Below are positions 7,693 through 15,212 of a DNA stretch of 37,602 nt, one piece after another. How positions within the stretch are numbered: position 1 is the first letter of the stretch; every line of letters begins with the position of its first letter. The translations under genes were made by a program, and so were the position numbers. The notes beneath the pieces are model-generated. The model ran no database searches, was not told where the DNA came from, and saw nothing but the letters and a program-made list of their open reading frames with translations. This stretch comes from Bacteroidaceae bacterium (GTDB taxonomy: Bacteria > Bacteroidota > Bacteroidia > Bacteroidales > Bacteroidaceae). The stretch covers positions 1 to 37,602 of the forward strand of contig JAFXTC010000027.1 of NCBI GenBank assembly GCA_017525235.1, given 5' to 3'.

Positions 7693-8469
7693 ATGAAAAC
7701 CAAGCAAGAGATTGTCGAAAATTGGTTGCCCAGATACACGCATAAGAAGCTGGAGGACATTGGCGAGTATATATTGCTGACCAATTTTAATAACTATGTG
7801 GATATTTTCTGCCAGCATTTCGGTATAGAGACGCCAGATTATTCTCCTAATATGCGTACGGAAACGGCAGATGGTATAAGCATCATTAATTTTGGTATGG
7901 GGAGTCCCAATGCGGCTATTATCATGGACCTTCTGAGTGCCATAAAGCCCAAAGCCTGCCTTTTCTTGGGAAAATGCGGAGGTATCTCGACTAAAACGCA
8001 GCGTGGCGATTTGATTCTGCCTATTGCCGGCATCAGGGGAGAGGGTACCAGTAACGACTATTTTCCGCCAGAAGTGCCTGCACTGCCTGCTTTCATGCTA
8101 CAGCGCGCCATCTCCAGTACCATCCGAGACTTAGGTTTCGACTATTGGACCGGAACTGTTTTTACCACTAACAGACGTGTTTGGGAGTTCGACGATAAAT
8201 TTAAGGAATATCTGCTTACCACGCGTGCCATGGCTGTGGATATGGAGACGGCAACGCTCTTTACCTGTGGATTTGCCAACCATATTCCCACAGGAGCCCT
8301 TTTGCTGGTAAGTGACAATCCGATGATTCCAGAGGGCGTAAAAACCGACGAGAGCGACAAGATTGTTACAAGCAGATACGTTGAAGACCACGTGGCGATA
8401 GGTATTCAGGCGCTTGAGATGATTAAGCAGGAGAAGAAGACAGTACGTCACTTGAAATTCGACTATTGA
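7693..8469 (+). CDS. amn: AMP nucleosidase
   Basis: 258 residues, the short Bacteroidetes form, which hydrolyses AMP to adenine and ribose 5-phosphate. It belongs to the nucleoside-phosphorylase/AMP-nucleosidase fold: FGMGSPNAAI, LGKCGGIS, RGDLILP, the AVDMETA substrate-binding motif (Met184-Glu185) and VSDNP (catalytic Asp208). No signal peptide. Its stop TGA shares a base with the ATG of holA, so the two are translationally coupled. Confidence 0.9.
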   Translation: MKTKQEIVENWLPRYTHKKLEDIGEYILLTNFNNYVDIFCQHFGIETPDYSPNMRTETADGISIINFGMGSPNAAIIMDLLSAIKPKACLFLGKCGGISTKTQRGDLILPIAGIRGEGTSNDYFPPEVPALPAFMLQRAISSTIRDLGFDYWTGTVFTTNRRVWEFDDKFKEYLLTTRAMAVDMETATLFTCGFANHIPTGALLLVSDNPMIPEGVKTDESDKIVTSRYVEDHVAIGIQALEMIKQEKKTVRHLKFDY

Positions 8470-9497
8470 TGGCTGCACAGGCAAAAGGAGGCATATCGCA
8501 CGAGGATATTATCCGCTCCGTCAAGGCAGGGGAGGTGAAGCCCGTCTATCTTTTGATGGGCGCAGAGGATTACTATATTGATAAGGTGAGCGATTTCCTC
8601 ACAGAAACGCTCTTACAGCCAGAGGAACGCGATTTTAACTTGGATATTGTATATGGCCTTGAAACTACAGCCGACAAGGTGGTGGAGTTGGCTAAAGCTT
8701 ATCCTATGATGGCTGACAGGCGTGTGGTTCTGGTGCGTGAAGCGCAGTCTATGCGTTCGCTCGATGCACTGGAGGCCTATCTGGAGCATTTTACGCCCAC
8801 TACGGTGCTTATACTCTGCTATAAGCACGGAAAAATGGAAAAACCCAAGGCTGTGTTAAAGCTGATAGAGCAAAATGGCGTGATTTTTGAAAGCAAGAGG
8901 CTTTATGATAGCCAGTTGCCTCAGTTTATCACGCAGTATTTCAGCCGTAAGAAGGTGAAAATAGAAACCCAAGCTGTTCAGATGCTTGCTGCACATGTGG
9001 GAGCCGATTTATGCCGGCTCTCTGCAGAAATGGACAAACTGCTGCTCTCACTCTCTGAGGGCGAGGATTGCGTAACGGCAAGCAGGGTAGAGGAGCTTAC
9101 CGGAATGAGCAAGGAATTCAATGATTTTGAGTTGCGTATTGCCTTAGCTTATAAAGATGTTTTCAAGAGTATGCAGATAGTAAAGTTCTATCAAGGACAG
9201 CAACAAAAATTTGCTCTTCCGCAGACACTTTCCAATTTATTTACATTTTTTTCTGCAGTTTTGCTGACATATTATGCTCCAGATAAGAGTGATAGGGGTA
9301 TTGCTGCCTGGTTAGGGATGCCAGAATGGCAAGCCAGAAAGGATATTATCCCCGCCTATCAAAACTACAAAGGAGTGAAGGTTTTACAGATCTTGTCTGA
9401 AATACGCAAAACTGATGCAAAAGGGAAGGGAGTAGGGGGCTGTAAAACTCCAAAAGAGGAGCTTTTACAGGAACTTATTTTCTTTATTTTACACTGA
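8469..9497 (+). CDS. holA: DNA polymerase III delta subunit
   Basis: 342 residues from ATG 8469 (TTG at 8466 precedes it but is less likely). Delta is the clamp-loader wrench that opens the beta sliding clamp. The frame shows the delta N-terminal AAA-like domain (PVYLLMGAEDYYIDKVSDFL), the regular DFNLDIVYG segment, ADRRVVLVREAQ, and the C-terminal helical collar (LRIALAYKDVFKSMQIV). No Walker A is expected or seen. It overlaps amn by one base (TGATG) and is followed by a terminator. Confidence 0.92.
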   Translation: MAAQAKGGISHEDIIRSVKAGEVKPVYLLMGAEDYYIDKVSDFLTETLLQPEERDFNLDIVYGLETTADKVVELAKAYPMMADRRVVLVREAQSMRSLDALEAYLEHFTPTTVLILCYKHGKMEKPKAVLKLIEQNGVIFESKRLYDSQLPQFITQYFSRKKVKIETQAVQMLAAHVGADLCRLSAEMDKLLLSLSEGEDCVTASRVEELTGMSKEFNDFELRIALAYKDVFKSMQIVKFYQGQQQKFALPQTLSNLFTFFSAVLLTYYAPDKSDRGIAAWLGMPEWQARKDIIPAYQNYKGVKVLQILSEIRKTDAKGKGVGGCKTPKEELLQELIFFILH

Positions 9498-9540
9498 TTT
9501 TTATCTAGATTGTAACTGTTAGCTTACATTAAAAATAAGA

Positions 9541-9578
9541 CCCTATCTTCTGTAAAATAGCAAGTTAGGGCCTTTTTT
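9541..9578 (+). terminator. Intrinsic terminator after holA
   Basis: Nine-base arms CCCTATCTT and AAGTTAGGG pair with one mismatch around a 12-nt loop and are followed by CC and six T. It lies 44 bp after the holA stop. Confidence 0.75.
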
Positions 9579-9708
9579 GGTGCGCTGAGAATCGTGTAAA
9601 TTTGAGCGTTTTTACAGCTGTCCGTGTTTTCGCCAGCCATCTGAAATTTGCCGAAAATAAGCCATTTTTGCGATTTTTGAGTTTAAATTTGTAATTTAAT
9701 ATTGTGCA

Positions 9709-9726
9709 TTGTGTTTGCAAACACAA
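9709..9726. repeat. 18-bp perfect palindrome
   Basis: TTGTGTTTGCAAACACAA reads the same on both strands. Its size and lack of a loop fit a dimeric regulator's operator better than a terminator. It is about 475 bp upstream of the next promoter. Confidence 0.6.
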
Positions 9727-9851
9727 CATTTCTGATTAATTCATAATTGTAAATTGAAGATGCAAATTCAATTACGCAAACTAGAATTGTATTCTTGTGG
9801 GCCGAATTTACAGTCTTGAATCCTGCAACTTTAATCACAAAACTGAATAAT

Positions 9852-9950
9852 ATGCATAAATGCTCAACTTATGTAAATTGCATAAAATCAGTTAGTTTGA
9901 TGTTTGCTTTTATTGGTTTACTTTATCAAATTGTAATAATTTCTGAATAA
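9852..9950 (+). CDS. Possible 32-residue hydrophobic peptide
   Basis: An ATG at 9852 opens a 32-codon frame whose product has a polar, cysteine-containing N-terminus (MHKCSTYVNCIKS) and a hydrophobic second half (about residues 15-30, VSLMFAFIGLLYQIVII) long enough for a membrane helix, ending SE-stop. There is no clear promoter or ribosome site, and AT-rich DNA can yield such frames by chance. It is listed only because the region otherwise has no gene; it could be a small membrane peptide or nothing. Confidence 0.15.
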   Translation: MHKCSTYVNCIKSVSLMFAFIGLLYQIVIISE

Positions 9951-10184
9951 TGGTCCAAAAATACCCTTTTAACGTCTTTTGGGTTCCGTTTACCTATTAT
10001 AACGCGTGGATGCTCAGGTTTTTACATTCATTATTCTGCACCATTTACTTTAGATGTCTAAATTCACAGATTTGCACGTAATTGTGAGTTTTTGTTAATA
10101 ACCTTGTTGCGCGGTTTAAGATTGTAAATATTTGCAACTATAAATATTCACAAAAATTTTTCTTTTAATTTTTGAATTGCAAAA

Positions 10185-10216
10185 TTTGGAAGTATAAATC
10201 CTTTTTTCTACCTTTG
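10185..10216 (+). promoter_or_regulatory. Bacteroidetes-type promoter for the helix-turn-helix gene
   Basis: TTTG (10185-10188), 20-bp gap, TACCTTTG (10209-10216). The -33 neighbourhood AATTTGGAA is identical to that of the Nif3-like promoter at 5353-5360. The leader to ATG 10274 would be about 50 nt. Confidence 0.75.
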
Positions 10217-10273
10217 CACTCAGTTTAAATATTGAAATTAAGGGGTCGTCCCTATTTTTTAGAAAGAAAACAG

Positions 10274-10690
10274 ATGAAAGACAGAATTTTTCAGCTGATG
10301 AAATATCAGGGTATGTCGCAAAAAGAATTTGCTGCTACATTATGCATTGCAGAAGGTACCCTTTCTGGCATTTTCACAGGAAGAACACGTCCCACTAACA
10401 ATATCGTTAATGCCATTCATGAATGCTTCCCACATATAAGTATTAATTGGCTGATGTTTGGCGAGGGAGATATGCTTCTTGATGGGGCTGATCCTCTGGC
10501 TTCAGATACTGGTTCTGGGCAGACTGATTTGTTCTCGCCTGGCACAACCCCTTCTTCTGAGACAAATTCTACCCCCTCTGCTGTGCCGCAAATACAGGAG
10601 GTGGTAAAATATATTGACAAACCACAACGTAAAATCACAGAAATACGTGTGTTTTATGATGACGGAACGTTCGAAACGTTCTCTGCTTAA
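10274..10690 (+). CDS. XRE-like helix-turn-helix DNA-binding protein
   Basis: 138 residues from ATG 10274; the frame opens upstream at 10232 but that start lies only 15 bp past the -7 box and adds a poor N-terminus. Residues 4-62 form a Cro/CI-type helix-turn-helix (MSQKEFAATLCIAEGTLSGI) followed by the INWLMFGEGDML segment common to Bacteroidetes XRE proteins. A Ser/Thr/Pro-rich linker leads to a conserved-looking tail (ITEIRVFYDDGTFETF, residues about 120-137). It is monocistronic, with its own promoter and terminator, behind a 734-bp non-coding region that may contain its binding sites. The target is unknown. Confidence 0.8.
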   Translation: MKDRIFQLMKYQGMSQKEFAATLCIAEGTLSGIFTGRTRPTNNIVNAIHECFPHISINWLMFGEGDMLLDGADPLASDTGSGQTDLFSPGTTPSSETNSTPSAVPQIQEVVKYIDKPQRKITEIRVFYDDGTFETFSA

Positions 10691-10701
10691 GTAAAAAAAC
10701 T

Positions 10702-10735
10702 CCTGAAACCCTGCCCTGTGTTTCAGGTTTTTTTT
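10702..10735 (+). terminator. Intrinsic terminator after the helix-turn-helix gene
   Basis: Perfect eight-pair stem CCTGAAAC/GTTTCAGG, 10-nt loop, then eight T. The T-run ends one base before the -7-like box of the pyrK run. Confidence 0.9.
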
Positions 10736-10736
10736 A

Positions 10737-10744
10737 TACCTTCG
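10737..10744 (+). promoter_or_regulatory. Probable -7 box for the pyrK-pyrD run
   Basis: TACCTTCG differs from the TAnnTTTG consensus by one base and lies 23 bp before the pyrK ATG. The -33 position falls within the preceding terminator stem. It is the only -7-like box in the 77-bp gap, so it is the best candidate. Confidence 0.4.
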
Positions 10745-10767
10745 CATAAAATTTCGGCAGAATAACA

Positions 10768-11547
10768 ATGAAGAAGTATATTTTGGATTTGAAACTGACT
10801 GCTGTAGAGCGCTTGCATGAGCGCTATGTGCTCTTAAGGGCTACGGATACAGAGAAGCCTTTACCAGAGATGTTACCGGGTCAGTTTGCCCAATTACAGA
10901 TAGAAGGCAGCAAACAGACATTCTTGCGACGTCCCATCAGTATACATAATGTGGACAGAGTGCAAAATGAGGTTTGGTTTCTTGTTCAGACTGTGGGTGA
11001 TGGTACACGCCAACTTGCTAAGATGCAGGTAGGAGATGTGCTGAACGTAATCCTTCCCTTAGGTAACGGTTTTGCGTTGCCCGCAGATGCCTCAGCCCGC
11101 GTTTTGCTAGTAGGCGGCGGTGTAGGCGTTGCCCCCCTGTTGTATATGGGTGCTGTCATGAAGGAGAAGGGCTTGGAGCCTACTTTCCTGTTGGGTGCCC
11201 GTAGTGCGGGAGATTTGTTGCAACTGGATATGTTCAAGGCGCTGGGGCGTGTGTTCGTTACTACCGAGGACGGCTCCCAGGGCGAGAAGGGTTTTGTGAC
11301 TCAGCATAGCCTTCTGCAAAAGGAGAAGTTCGACCAGATTTGCGTATGCGGCCCTAAGCCCATGATGGTGGCTGTGGCCCGTTACGCCAAGAGCGTTGGC
11401 ACGGCTTGTGAGGTCAGTCTGGAGAATATGATGGCTTGCGGCTTGGGTGCCTGCCTGTGTTGCGTGGAAGATACAGATATGGGCAATGTATGTGTATGTA
11501 AGGAGGGTCCGGTATTCGATATAGAGAAACTGAAATGGCAGATTTAA
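10768..11547 (+). CDS. pyrK: Dihydroorotate dehydrogenase B electron-transfer subunit
   Basis: 259 residues of the ferredoxin-reductase type. PyrK passes electrons from dihydroorotate, via FAD and a [2Fe-2S] cluster, to NAD+. FAD binding is shown by [13 protein letters not shown] binding by [16 protein letters not shown], and the cluster by Cys224, Cys229 and Cys232 with Cys244 ([12 protein letters not shown]...VCKEGPVF), the standard PyrK spacing. Its last 13 bases overlap the start of pyrD, so the subunits of the heterotetramer are co-translated. Confidence 0.95.
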   Translation: MKKYILDLKLTAVERLHERYVLLRATDTEKPLPEMLPGQFAQLQIEGSKQTFLRRPISIHNVDRVQNEVWFLVQTVGDGTRQLAKMQVGDVLNVILPLGNGFALPADASARVLLVGGGVGVAPLLYMGAVMKEKGLEPTFLLGARSAGDLLQLDMFKALGRVFVTTEDGSQGEKGFVTQHSLLQKEKFDQICVCGPKPMMVAVARYAKSVGTACEVSLENMMACGLGACLCCVEDTDMGNVCVCKEGPVFDIEKLKWQI

Positions 11548-12443
11548 GAATCAACATAGCAGGCTTGCAGCTCTGCAATCCCGTAATGACCGCCAGCGGA
11601 ACATTCGGCTACGGACTTGAGTTTCAGGATTTTGTCAATCTTGAAGAGATCGGCGGTATTATAGTAAAAGGTACTACGTTGCAGCCTCGTCAAGGGAATC
11701 CCTATCCCCGCATGGCAGAGACCGCTCAGGGGATGCTCAATTGCGTGGGGCTTCAGAACAAGGGTGTGGACTACTTCTGTGAGCACATCTATCCGCAGAT
11801 TAAGGATATCCGCACCAACATGATCGTGAACGTCTCAGGCAACAGTCCTGAGGATTATGCCGAATGTGCTGCCCGTATCAATGAACTGGAGCATATTCCT
11901 GCCATAGAACTGAATATCTCGTGCCCCAACGTCAAGCATGGCGGTATGGCCTTCGGAACCACTACCGAAGGTGCTGCCAGTGTCGTTAAGGCTGTGCGTG
12001 AGGCTTATAAGAAGACTTTGATAGTGAAGTTGTCGCCCAACGTTACCAGTATTACGGATATTGCTTTGGCAGTCCAGGATGCAGGAGCCGATGCTGTGAG
12101 TCTTATTAATACGTTGATGGGAATGGCTATCGATGTAGAGAAGCGCCGTCGTATCCTCAGTATAGGAACAGGCGGTTTGAGTGGTCCTTGTGTTAAACCT
12201 GTTGCCCTCAGAATGGTCTATCAGGTAGCACATGCTGTGCAGATTCCTGTTATCGGACTAGGTGGCATCAGCTGTGCGACAGATGCTGTAGAATTTCTTC
12301 TTGCCGGTGCATCAGCTATAGAGATTGGAACAGCCAATTTCCTTGACCCCGCTATAACCGTCAAGGTTGCAGAAGGCATTAATGCTTATCTGGATCGTCA
12401 TGGATTCAAGAGTGTAAAAGAAATAATAGGTATATGCGAATAG
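11535..12443 (+). CDS. pyrD: Dihydroorotate dehydrogenase B catalytic subunit (class 1B)
   Basis: 302 residues, FMN-containing TIM barrel that oxidises dihydroorotate to orotate in pyrimidine synthesis. Cys130 in [12 protein letters not shown] is the catalytic base typical of class 1 enzymes (class 2 uses Ser). [17 protein letters not shown] and the FMN-phosphate [14 protein letters not shown] motif are present. It overlaps pyrK by 13 bp and trmD by 10 bp. Cytoplasmic. Confidence 0.96.
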   Translation: MADLRINIAGLQLCNPVMTASGTFGYGLEFQDFVNLEEIGGIIVKGTTLQPRQGNPYPRMAETAQGMLNCVGLQNKGVDYFCEHIYPQIKDIRTNMIVNVSGNSPEDYAECAARINELEHIPAIELNISCPNVKHGGMAFGTTTEGAASVVKAVREAYKKTLIVKLSPNVTSITDIALAVQDAGADAVSLINTLMGMAIDVEKRRRILSIGTGGLSGPCVKPVALRMVYQVAHAVQIPVIGLGGISCATDAVEFLLAGASAIEIGTANFLDPAITVKVAEGINAYLDRHGFKSVKEIIGICE

Positions 12444-13117
12444 ACATCATAACCGTATTACCCGAACTGTTGGAGAACTTTACTCAGGAGAGTATCGTTG
12501 GCCGTGCACAGAAGAAAGGGCTGGTGGAGATACACATCCACAACCTGCGTGACTACACGCTGGATAAGTGGCGCCGTGTGGACGACTATCCCTTTGGCGG
12601 CTTTGCCGGTATGGTTATGCAATGCGAGCCCATAGACCGATGCATCAGCAAGCTCAAGAGTGAGCGCCACTATGATGAGATAATCTTCACCACCCCCGAT
12701 GGAGAGCAATTCTCGCAGCCTATGGCCAATTCCCTATCGTTGTGCGAGAACATTATCATCCTGTGCGGCCATTACAAGGGCATCGACTATCGCGTTCGTG
12801 AGCAGCTTATCACCAAGGAGGTTTCTATTGGCGACTACGTGCTGACAGGCGGAGAGTTGGCTGCTGCCGTGATGACGGATGCTATCGTGCGTATTATTCC
12901 TGGAGCCATAGGCGACGAGCAGAGCGCCCTATCTGACAGCTTTCAGGATAATCTGCTGGCAGCGCCCGTTTATACACGTCCTGCTGAATATAAAGATTGG
13001 GGACGAGTGCCCGATATCCTCCTCTCCGGCCATGAGGCCAAGATTAAGGAGTGGGAGCTTCAGCAGAGCTTAGAGAGAACAAAAAGATTACGTCCAGACC
13101 TTTTGAAGAAAAAGTAA
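12434..13117 (+). CDS. trmD: tRNA (guanine37-N1)-methyltransferase
   Basis: 227 residues, the usual TrmD length. The SPOUT-fold enzyme makes m1G37 in tRNAs reading CNN codons and prevents frameshifting. The knot-forming SAM site is seen in [14 protein letters not shown] and [13 protein letters not shown], and [13 protein letters not shown] is a typical start. It overlaps pyrD by 10 bp. Here it is not in the usual rpsP-rimM-trmD-rplS setting but coupled to pyrimidine genes. Confidence 0.95.
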   Translation: MRIDIITVLPELLENFTQESIVGRAQKKGLVEIHIHNLRDYTLDKWRRVDDYPFGGFAGMVMQCEPIDRCISKLKSERHYDEIIFTTPDGEQFSQPMANSLSLCENIIILCGHYKGIDYRVREQLITKEVSIGDYVLTGGELAAAVMTDAIVRIIPGAIGDEQSALSDSFQDNLLAAPVYTRPAEYKDWGRVPDILLSGHEAKIKEWELQQSLERTKRLRPDLLKKK

Positions 13118-13122
13118 GAGTT

Positions 13123-13740
13123 ATGGAACACCAGAAAAAGAAAATGAACCTGTACGTCATTGCGGGCTGCAACGGAGCCGGAAAAACAACGGCCTCTTTT
13201 ACCGTGCTGCCCGAGATGTTGAAGTGCAGGGAGTTCGTGAATGCCGATGAGATAGCCGCAGGTATTTCGCCCTTCAATCCCGAGGGTGTGGCTATTCAGG
13301 CTGGTAGGCTGATGATTGACCGTATCATCCAGTTGCTCAAGGACGGAGAAACCTTCGCCTTCGAGACCACCCTTGCCACCCGTTCGTACGTTAAGTTGAT
13401 TCAGCAGGCCAAGAAGCGCGGCTACTTTGTAACCTTGCTCTTCTTCTCGTTGAGCACTCCTGAACAAGCACAGCGCCGTGTGGCTCAACGTGTGAGCATG
13501 GGAGGTCATAACATCCCTTCAGATGTGATTGTCCGTAGGTACGAGGCAGGATTGCAGAATCTGTTCCAGCTTTATATGCCTGTGTGCGACTACTGGACAC
13601 TTTACGACAATAGCAACTGCCCCGCCGTGCGCATAGCTAGCGGATTTGGGACAGAGAAGATTGAGGTCTTCGATAAGCAGCGTTATCAAACCCTTTATAA
13701 AAAATACCATCAGCAGCCGGAGGAGGGCAAGAAAAAATGA
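13123..13740 (+). CDS. Zeta-toxin-like P-loop kinase (COG4185 type)
   Basis: 205 residues from ATG 13123, 5 bp after trmD. The Walker A is GCNGAGKT (residues 15-22), followed by FVNADEIAAGISPFNPE (Asp42), FAFETTLATRSY (Glu81), and RVSMGGHNIPSDVIVRRYEAGLQNLF, the order found in zeta-like small-molecule kinases. Classical zeta phosphorylates UDP-N-acetylglucosamine; substrate use in this chromosomal subgroup is not established. Its stop overlaps the start of the 70-residue gene at 13737 (ATGA), suggesting a two-component unit. A family with similar partners is widespread, so a housekeeping role is also possible. Confidence 0.8.
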   Translation: MEHQKKKMNLYVIAGCNGAGKTTASFTVLPEMLKCREFVNADEIAAGISPFNPEGVAIQAGRLMIDRIIQLLKDGETFAFETTLATRSYVKLIQQAKKRGYFVTLLFFSLSTPEQAQRRVAQRVSMGGHNIPSDVIVRRYEAGLQNLFQLYMPVCDYWTLYDNSNCPAVRIASGFGTEKIEVFDKQRYQTLYKKYHQQPEEGKKK

Positions 13741-13949
13741 CAGATTATGAAGTTCGCGAGATGCAGCGTCTCATAGACGCTGGCATTCAGTTGGCCCATA
13801 AGCGCCTTCTTGCCCGTGCTCGTTTCGACCAACAGGTGCTTGTTTTTGCACAAGATGGCAAAGTTGTGGAGAAGGTTCCAGAAGGTACGTCCTCCTTTCC
13901 TGCTCTAGAGGGTGACCCTCTTCTTCGTCATCGTATATTCAAGGACTGA
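13737..13949 (+). CDS. Small partner protein of the zeta-like kinase
   Basis: 70 residues, overlapping the kinase stop by four bases. The N-terminal half is a helix (VREMQRLIDAGIQLAHKRLLARARF), followed by a strand-turn-strand (VLVFAQDGKVVEKVPEG). The latter resembles the short proteins with a WRDGKVV-like segment that I recall beside COG4185 kinases. It has no recognisable DNA-binding domain. An antitoxin role is possible but unproven. Its stop shares a base with the ATG of the hemolysin III gene (TGATG). Confidence 0.6.
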   Translation: MTDYEVREMQRLIDAGIQLAHKRLLARARFDQQVLVFAQDGKVVEKVPEGTSSFPALEGDPLLRHRIFKD

Positions 13950-14560
13950 TGTGTAGTGGAGAAAAGGGAAATACTTGGACACATCTCATAGGCGCTGTTT
14001 TTGCCCTCGCATCCATGTGGGTCGTTTGGCCTGCTGTAAAAACGGGCTGGCAGATGGCTATGGGCGTCATCTTTTTCATCGTGGGAATGTTTCTGATGTT
14101 CCTTAGTAGCACCATATACCATTGGCTTAGTCCAGGCAGGGTAAAGCGTGCCATGCGAAAATTGGATCACATCAGTATCTACGTGATGATTGCTTGCAGC
14201 TATGCTCCCATTTGTTTGGGTGTAGTAGGGGGATGGCTTGGCTGGACTGTCTTCGGTTTCCTCTGGGCTGTAGTTCTGGGGGGCACCTTTTATAAGATAT
14301 ATGCTATTGGTAAATGGCCCAAGCTCTCCTTGGCCTTATACTTGCTAATGGGATGGAGTGTGTTACTTATCTTAAAACCCGTGATGGAGAGACTGGAACC
14401 TGTTTCTATGCTTCTGCTACTTGCTGAAGGTATTTTTTACACCTCTGGTACCTATTTCTTCGCGCACGACAGCAAACCTAATTTTCACGCCATTTGGCAC
14501 GTTTTTGTCCTTTTGGGCGCTATGGCTCACTTCTTGGCCGTTCTCACGATTGTGGTGTAA
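13949..14560 (+). CDS. Hemolysin III family (PAQR-like) membrane protein
   Basis: 203 residues with seven predicted membrane helices. The family's conserved polar residues are present: Ser-His in SSTIYHWLS, Asp-His in LDHISIY, and the C-terminal His pair in HAIWHVFVLLGAMAHF, the proposed metal site of the CREST superfamily. The bacterial function is uncertain; the hemolysin name comes from the Bacillus cereus protein, and PAQR relatives act on lipids. It is last in the run from pyrK and is followed by a terminator. Confidence 0.9.
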   Translation: MCSGEKGNTWTHLIGAVFALASMWVVWPAVKTGWQMAMGVIFFIVGMFLMFLSSTIYHWLSPGRVKRAMRKLDHISIYVMIACSYAPICLGVVGGWLGWTVFGFLWAVVLGGTFYKIYAIGKWPKLSLALYLLMGWSVLLILKPVMERLEPVSMLLLLAEGIFYTSGTYFFAHDSKPNFHAIWHVFVLLGAMAHFLAVLTIVV

Positions 14561-14576
14561 GAAACACAATAAAAAT

Positions 14577-14616
14577 GGGGCGTCTGCGGATTTCTGCAAA
14601 CGCCCCTTATTTTTGT
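14577..14616 (+). terminator. Intrinsic terminator ending the pyrK-hlyIII run
   Basis: GGGGCGT/ACGCCCC stem, extended inward by TGC/GCA across one mismatch, followed by TTATTTTTG. The preceding A-rich stretch could let it act on the convergent minus-strand gene too. Confidence 0.8.
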
Positions 14617-14635
14617 TTTACAAACTTTTACCTTA

Positions 14636-15013
14636 TTATATCCTCGGTTTTTGGCAGAGGTGAACGATAAGGGAGACAAGAAGGATGATGATGCCGTAGA
14701 TAACAGGAATTAAGGCACACTTGTATCCTCCATATATAACGGGAGACATATCAATTTGATGAGGGGTTATATAGCCAGTCTCTTCCAGAGCTCTTAGCGT
14801 CTCTTGCATATGCTCTTGCATGTAGCCAAACATCTGATAGAGGCCGAATGCACCGAAAAGTAATCCGCAGACCAAGGCGATAAGGCCTATATTGCGAACC
14901 CAGGCAGGAGCTTTCCATGCTGCTAGGAACACTAGGGCTAACAAAAGGGTGAGGGCGGACATACACAAGGGGTTACCCATCATAAAGAAATCAGAAATTG
15001 CATTCATAATCAT
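14636..15013 (-). CDS. Small membrane protein resembling MotA/TolQ/ExbB proton-channel proteins
   Basis: 125 residues with three hydrophobic helices (about residues 17-34, 41-65 and 99-118) and a polar loop between the second and third. The pattern MNAISDFFMMGNPL, AAWKAPAWVRNIG and the ending ...VHLCQKPRI recalls a short Bacteroidetes subgroup annotated as MotA/TolQ/ExbB-like; this is from memory and partial. No exbD/tolR partner is adjacent. An ATG two codons in is an alternative start. Transcribed from a strong promoter, divergently from the LytTR regulator gene, which suggests a regulatory link. Confidence 0.6.
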   Translation of the reverse strand: MIMNAISDFFMMGNPLCMSALTLLLALVFLAAWKAPAWVRNIGLIALVCGLLFGAFGLYQMFGYMQEHMQETLRALEETGYITPHQIDMSPVIYGGYKCALIPVIYGIIILLVSLIVHLCQKPRI

Positions 15014-15070
15014 TACTTTTAATTTGGTTAGACATTTTGTTTTTGCAGCTGCTGAATATTAATTCGAGGA

Positions 15071-15102
15071 CAAAGGTACAGTATTAGGGAAGCGAGACCA
15101 AA
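15071..15102 (-). promoter_or_regulatory. Bacteroidetes-type promoter for the small membrane protein gene
   Basis: On the minus strand TTTG (15102..15099), a 20-bp gap, then TACCTTTG (15078..15071). The leader would be about 50 nt. Confidence 0.75.
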
Positions 15103-15196
15103 TTTTTTGGCCGTTAAAACCCCTCGTTTGACTGCCGAAACCCTCTATAATGGGATTTTGTGCCCCTACAATGGCTTTTGAACGGGGGAAATTTGC

Positions 15197-15204
15197 TATC
15201 TTTG
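15197..15204 (+). promoter_or_regulatory. -7 box immediately before the LytTR gene start
   Basis: TATCTTTG ends 8 bp before the ATG at 15213, so transcription would begin within about two bases of the start codon. A TTTG at 15177-15180 is 16 bp upstream, closer than the usual 19-21. Confidence 0.55.
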
Positions 15205-15212
15205 CTTCCGAA

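Larger units (their letters stand above)
9579..10184. other. AT-rich gene-poor region with repeated TTGTAAAT/TTGCAAA words and inverted repeats
   Basis: No ORF of ordinary size, rRNA or tRNA is visible. The stretch holds an 18-bp perfect palindrome (9709-9726), TGTAAA-N10-TTTACA (9595-9616), AATTGAA-N8-TTCAATT (9752-9773) and scattered copies of TGTAAAT. I found no DnaA-box TTATNCACA cluster. It ends at the promoter of the helix-turn-helix gene, so it may be an extended control region for it, or a protein-binding locus of another kind. Confidence 0.5.

Noticed and set aside
9579-10184. Chromosomal replication origin
   Set aside because: AT-rich and repeat-bearing, but no cluster of DnaA boxes and no dnaA, dnaN or similar neighbour.
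13123-13949. Classical epsilon-zeta toxin-antitoxin operon
   Set aside because: No epsilon-like three-helix antitoxin precedes the kinase; only a downstream small protein of another type is seen, so the call is kept as zeta-like.
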